A DNA stretch of 40,196 bases from Cyanobacteria bacterium FACHB-502 (lineage in GTDB: Bacteria; Cyanobacteriota; Cyanobacteriia; Elainellales; Elainellaceae), in contig JACJNZ010000064.1 of the NCBI GenBank assembly GCA_014695325.1, positions 1-40,196 of the forward strand. Direction: 5' to 3'. Under the pieces are notes generated by a model that had not been told where the DNA came from, did not search any database, and was given only the letters and a program-made list of their open reading frames with translations. Both the position numbers and the translations under genes were made by a program. This document shows, piece by piece, positions 37,989 through 40,196 of the stretch. Each line of letters begins with the position of its first letter. Position 1 is the stretch's first letter.

Positions 37989-38489
37989 TCAAATTAATGT
38001 GGAATAGGTGGCAATGGCGTGCCAACTCCGTGATCGCATTGTTAATCCTGCTCGCTGTGCAGTTGTGGTTTTGAAGCGGCTGTGCTGCCAAATCCAGTTG
38101 AAGTAACTGACGACTAACCGTGTCATCACTTTAGTTTGCTCCCACACCTTGCCAAACTTATTCTGTCGTCGATGCCATCTTCCGGTTTGCTGCCGCAGAA
38201 TTCCATTGGTGCGCTCTAATCGCTGTGTTCTATCCTTGCCAATATGATGTTGGATCTCATCGGGTAAAACCCGTTCGTATCCGCCCCAGTCATCGGTGTT
38301 GAACTGTGTGCATTCGGTCTTTCCTTCGGTGTTGATAACTAATCGCTCAATCAGTTCATCAGTGTGTTTGCCCACGCAAGCAGCGAGAATCAAGCCACTG
38401 GAACAGGCAAGGCTCAAAGCAATCCAACAATCTCCCCGGTTCAATTCCCTGGTTGTGCGTTGCTTCTGTTTTTTGCCACAAATGACCAC
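37989..38489 (-). CDS. insB: IS1-family InsB', expressed by -1 frameshift
   Basis: A 166-residue second frame containing the catalytic domain of the IS1 transposase (Asn-Thr-Asp-Asp-Trp-Gly-Gly-Tyr, then Arg-Leu-Glu-Arg-Thr-Asn-Gly with the catalytic Glu). It is read by slipping back one base on A6C at 38474-38468: the InsA frame Val-Ala-Lys passes to Lys-Gln-Lys-Gln-Arg. A C-terminal tail adds Ser-Arg-Ser-Trp-His. It is intact, so active transposase is plausible. Confidence 0.85.
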   Translation of the reverse strand: MVICGKKQKQRTTRELNRGDCWIALSLACSSGLILAACVGKHTDELIERLVINTEGKTECTQFNTDDWGGYERVLPDEIQHHIGKDRTQRLERTNGILRQQTGRWHRRQNKFGKVWEQTKVMTRLVVSYFNWIWQHSRFKTTTAQRAGLTMRSRSWHAIATYSTLI

Positions 38490-38821
38490 ATTTCATCCGC
38501 ACTGACTTCCTGGGTTTCGACCGCTTGCACCACTTGGTTATGGATCAGTTGTGCTTTTTGACTAGCAGCTCTCACAATGCTCACAACGGTGTTGTAGGCA
38601 AGTCCAACCGTTCGACTAATCCCTCTCAAACTACTGCCTTCGCTGTGGGCTTGTAGAACTTGTCTGATTTGTTCACGGCTGACATGGCGACGGTAATACA
38701 AACTGTCGAACGATTCCGAGAAGGTTTGATGGCAAGCAGGACAGAGATAGCGTTGATGACCGTTAGGCATCTTGCCATGTCGATGGGCTTTGACATAACC
38801 ACACAGAGGGCATTCCATCAC
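38441..38821 (-). CDS. insA: IS1-family InsA
   Basis: A 126-residue first frame of the IS1-type transposase. It has an N-terminal zinc ribbon (Cys-Pro-Leu-Cys, then Cys-Pro-Ala-Cys) and a helix-turn-helix (Leu-Arg-Gly-Ile-Ser-Arg-Thr-Val-Gly-Leu-Ala-Tyr-Asn-Thr-Val) that binds the element ends. Alone, InsA acts as a repressor of transposition in IS1. The slippery heptamer AAAAAAC lies at 38474-38468 near its end, where a -1 shift fuses it to InsB. Confidence 0.88.
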   Translation of the reverse strand: MMECPLCGYVKAHRHGKMPNGHQRYLCPACHQTFSESFDSLYYRRHVSREQIRQVLQAHSEGSSLRGISRTVGLAYNTVVSIVRAASQKAQLIHNQVVQAVETQEVSADEMWSFVAKNRSNAQPGN

Positions 38822-38942
38822 CTGTTTCCAATTGAGCAGCCTCTTTACTCTACCAATCCCACATCATATTGACGCACTACCCTAAATTTGAGCAAGACAG
38901 AATTTTCTGGTAATCATAGCGTTGAGGGTAAAATCATTCTAA

Positions 38943-39275
38943 CGAAATGACACGTAATCCTTCGCCTAATCCGGGAAAGCTTGAAACCGTTTATACACAG
39001 ATGTTTCAGATGCTAATACGATAAAATGACATAGAATCCTTTAGCGATCGCAGAAAACGCTACAGTTCTTTCAGAGCAGGAGTTTCAAGCAACGACCAAC
39101 GGAATGACATTTATTCCTTCGGTAGCCCCACGAAATGACAAGTAATTCTTCAGTGTCGTTTTCTTCAAAAACTGACGACTAAAAAACCTAAAAGTCCTAC
39201 TCTATACAGCTTTGAGGCAAAAATTGATTGTGACATTCATTTCTTCGGTTGTGACACTTACTCCTTCGCTCTACA
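38943..39275 (+). repeat. Repeat array 3: candidate right end of a third Tn7-like transposon
   Basis: Six units close to RTGACANNTAATYCTTCGS begin at about 38943, 39023, 39100, 39131, 39227 and 39249; the last two abut. The array ends in TCTACA at 39275 (TGTAGA on the other strand). Distances of the last three from the edge are about 144, 48 and 26 bases, as in arrays 1 and 2. The TGACA...TAAT...core resembles known TnsB sites of cyanobacterial CRISPR-associated transposons. The IS1-type element lies 60 bases inside it. Confidence 0.6.
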
Positions 39276-39292
39276 TCGTCCAAAACCCTTGA

Positions 39293-39318
39293 TGGATCAT
39301 TGTTCTGGGGATGATCCA
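39293..39318. promoter_or_regulatory. Palindrome before the integrase
   Basis: TGGATCAT and ATGATCCA form a perfect inverted repeat around 10 bases. Just after it, GTCAGGT occurs twice and GGTC-ATATCA-GACC is palindromic (about 39329-39342). They precede the integrase start by about 60 bases and could be its promoter operator or recombinase-binding sites. Confidence 0.4.
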
Positions 39319-39373
39319 GTTTGTGTCAGGTCATATCAGACCGCGTCAGGTTATGCCATAATCTGTCATCGAT

Positions 39374-39931
39374 TTGTACACAGTTTTGTACCCAGTGGAA
39401 ATCGACAAACGGATCAACCAGGCAAACGGAAGACTGAAGGCAGCTCTGATCAAAGTAGCGATCGAGCGGCGTGGCGGAACATTATCTCTGCGGGCAAACC
39501 TGCCAGGGAAGGATGACAGGAAGGCACATCGGCAGAAGATTTCTCTTGGGGTAAAAGCTACCCCAGCAGGACTACAGTATGCGGAACGAAGGGCGCGAGA
39601 ACTAGCTAACGATCTGGATGCTGATCGGTTTGATTGGGCAAACTGGCTCCGTGGTGAAGATGATTCTGACTCAAAATCTACAAGCTGTGCCCAGTGGATA
39701 GAACGATACGAGCAGGCATACTGGAACCGACGCGATCGCAATGGGCAAACTCAAACAACTTGGGACAAAGACTATCGCACAACATTCAACAAGCTCCCAG
39801 CAGAAGAACCGTTATCCCCAGAACTGCTACTTCAGATAATTGAGTCTACACCTGCTGATTCACGCAATCGTAAACGCACAGTGCAAGTGCTGGCACGGCT
39901 GGCAAAGTTTGCAGGGTTGCAAGTTGATTAG
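39374..39931 (+). pseudogene. Tyrosine-type site-specific integrase, N-terminal half, cut by an IS
   Basis: 185 codons matching the N-terminal and core-binding region of cyanobacterial phage-type integrases: Ile-Asn-Gln-Ala-Asn-Gly-Arg-Leu-Lys, Gly-Thr-Leu-Ser-Leu-Arg-Ala, Gln-Lys-Ile-Ser-Leu-Gly and Thr-Trp-Asp-Lys-Asp-Tyr-Arg-Thr-Thr-Phe. The catalytic half (Arg, His-x-x-Arg, Tyr) is missing. The TAG stop at 39929-39931 spans the insertion point of the following element, so the gene was whole before. The listed start is TTG; a GTG at 39395 is an alternative. Confidence 0.8.
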
Positions 39932-40196
39932 AGTTGTCGGGAAATAAGAACAGAGCTAGCCAATGCGACCTTTCAAGTTCTTCCTATGCCGCAGTCAGGT
40001 AGAAGTTCCATAATCCTGCTGCGGTTAGCATAAGGTGATCATCAAACTCCGCTTTTCGATTGCGATAGATAGCGCTCACCGCATTGTAACGCTTGACTCC
40101 AGCAAACGCATTTTCACAGACCACTCGCGATTGACTTAAGGCTCGATTCTCCTCCTTTTGCTGCGGACTCAACTCTCCTCGTTTCGGTTTGCGATG
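39931..40196 (-). mobile_element. IS5-type (ISL2-like) insertion sequence, left part, runs off the window
   Basis: The element begins at about 39931 with GAGTTGTCGGG, just after a TTA that fits the TNA target preference of this group, and continues past the window edge. The other end is not visible, so the duplication cannot be confirmed. Confidence 0.6.
39984..40196 (-). CDS. IS5-family transposase, C-terminal part (partial at window edge)
   Basis: The last 70 or so codons of a DDE transposase; the frame is open to the window edge. His-Arg-Lys-Pro-Lys-Arg-Gly-Glu, then Gln-Lys-Glu-Glu-Asn-Arg-Ala-Leu-Ser-Gln-x-Arg-Val-Val-Cys-Glu-Asn-Ala-Phe-Ala-Gly-Val-Lys-Arg-Tyr carries the catalytic Glu of the C-terminal motif of ISL2-like IS5 transposases, followed by Tyr-Arg-Asn-Arg. 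It is unrelated in sequence to the decayed IS5-type copy at 26.3-27.2 kb. Confidence 0.8.
   Translation of the reverse strand, partial: HRKPKRGELSPQQKEENRALSQSRVVCENAFAGVKRYNAVSAIYRNRKAEFDDHLMLTAAGLWNFYLTAA

Larger units (their letters stand above)
37980..38881 (-). mobile_element. IS1-family insertion sequence, complete, with 8-bp target duplication
   Basis: A 902-bp element. Both ends begin GGTAGTGCGTCAA (left at 37980, right as complement ending 38881), with similarity continuing as ATGTGG. The sequence CTAAATTT occurs directly outside both ends (37972-37979 and 38882-38889), an 8-bp duplication as expected for IS1-type insertion. Two overlapping reading frames with a slippery A-run complete the picture. 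It looks recent and competent. Confidence 0.9.

Noticed and set aside
38943-39275. CRISPR array
   Set aside because: The units are degenerate, unevenly spaced and partly abutting; there are no uniform spacers and no cas genes. The edge geometry fits transposon ends better. The same applies to 9034-9386 and 19902-20254.
19637-39931. Two halves of one split integrase
   Set aside because: The fragments at 19.7 kb (catalytic part) and 39.4 kb (N-terminal part) are in opposite orientation, and the second has its own IS that explains the truncation.

Overview
The window looks like chromosomal DNA from a cyanobacterium, probably a filamentous one. The HIP1-type octamer GCGATCGC and its core CGATCG recur throughout. 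The gene content also fits: an RhlE-type helicase, a DUF5996 protein, a fatty acyl-AMP ligase megasynthase, and ISKra4, IS1 and IS5-type elements. No rRNA, tRNA or CRISPR array was recognised.

Left part (0-8.2 kb): an AbiJ-like defence gene faces a VWA-domain gene cut off at its 5' end by an ISKra4-family element. An RhlE-like RNA helicase follows. Next comes the wreck of a purine or molybdenum-hydroxylase locus: the first 40 or so codons of an adenosine deaminase joined to the last 120 or so codons of a xanthine dehydrogenase large subunit, then xdhC with its start codon lost, then an intact mocA-like molybdopterin nucleotidyltransferase.

Middle part (8.2-26.3 kb): a decaying accessory island of small redox and detoxification genes. 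Intact genes are a Zn alcohol dehydrogenase, an SDR, an aldo/keto reductase, a secreted alpha/beta hydrolase, a tautomerase, an AraC regulator, DUF5996, a dual-specificity phosphatase, a Coq4-like protein and a TetR regulator. Many neighbours are broken by one-base indels, nonsense codons or truncation: two SDRs, an aldo/keto reductase, a Na+/H+ antiporter, a cyclophilin-like protein, cupins, a WD40 protein, an isochorismatase-like protein, a LysR and an APH kinase.

Right part (26.3-37.6 kb): a decayed IS5-type element, then an intact divergent cluster. On the minus strand lies a large FAAL-acyl-CoA dehydrogenase-ACP-thioester reductase protein. On the plus strand lie a PlsC acyltransferase, a HAD-IB phosphatase, a close homologue of animal alkyl-DHAP synthase (AGPS), and a DegT-type PLP aminotransferase. 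Together these read as an ether-lipid pathway in a cyanobacterium, possibly for an amino-ether lipid. This is the strongest functional prediction in the window.

Mobile architecture: three repeat arrays (about 9034-9386, 19902-20254, 38943-39275) have different repeat sequences but almost the same layout. Each is about 330-350 bp, has two adjacent 20-bp units at the right edge and further units at about 144 bp and beyond, and ends in ...ACA (TGT on the other strand). I interpret them as right ends of three different Tn7-like transposons in the same orientation. The far right holds an intact IS1-type element with an 8-bp target duplication, and an integrase truncated by an IS5-type element that runs off the window.
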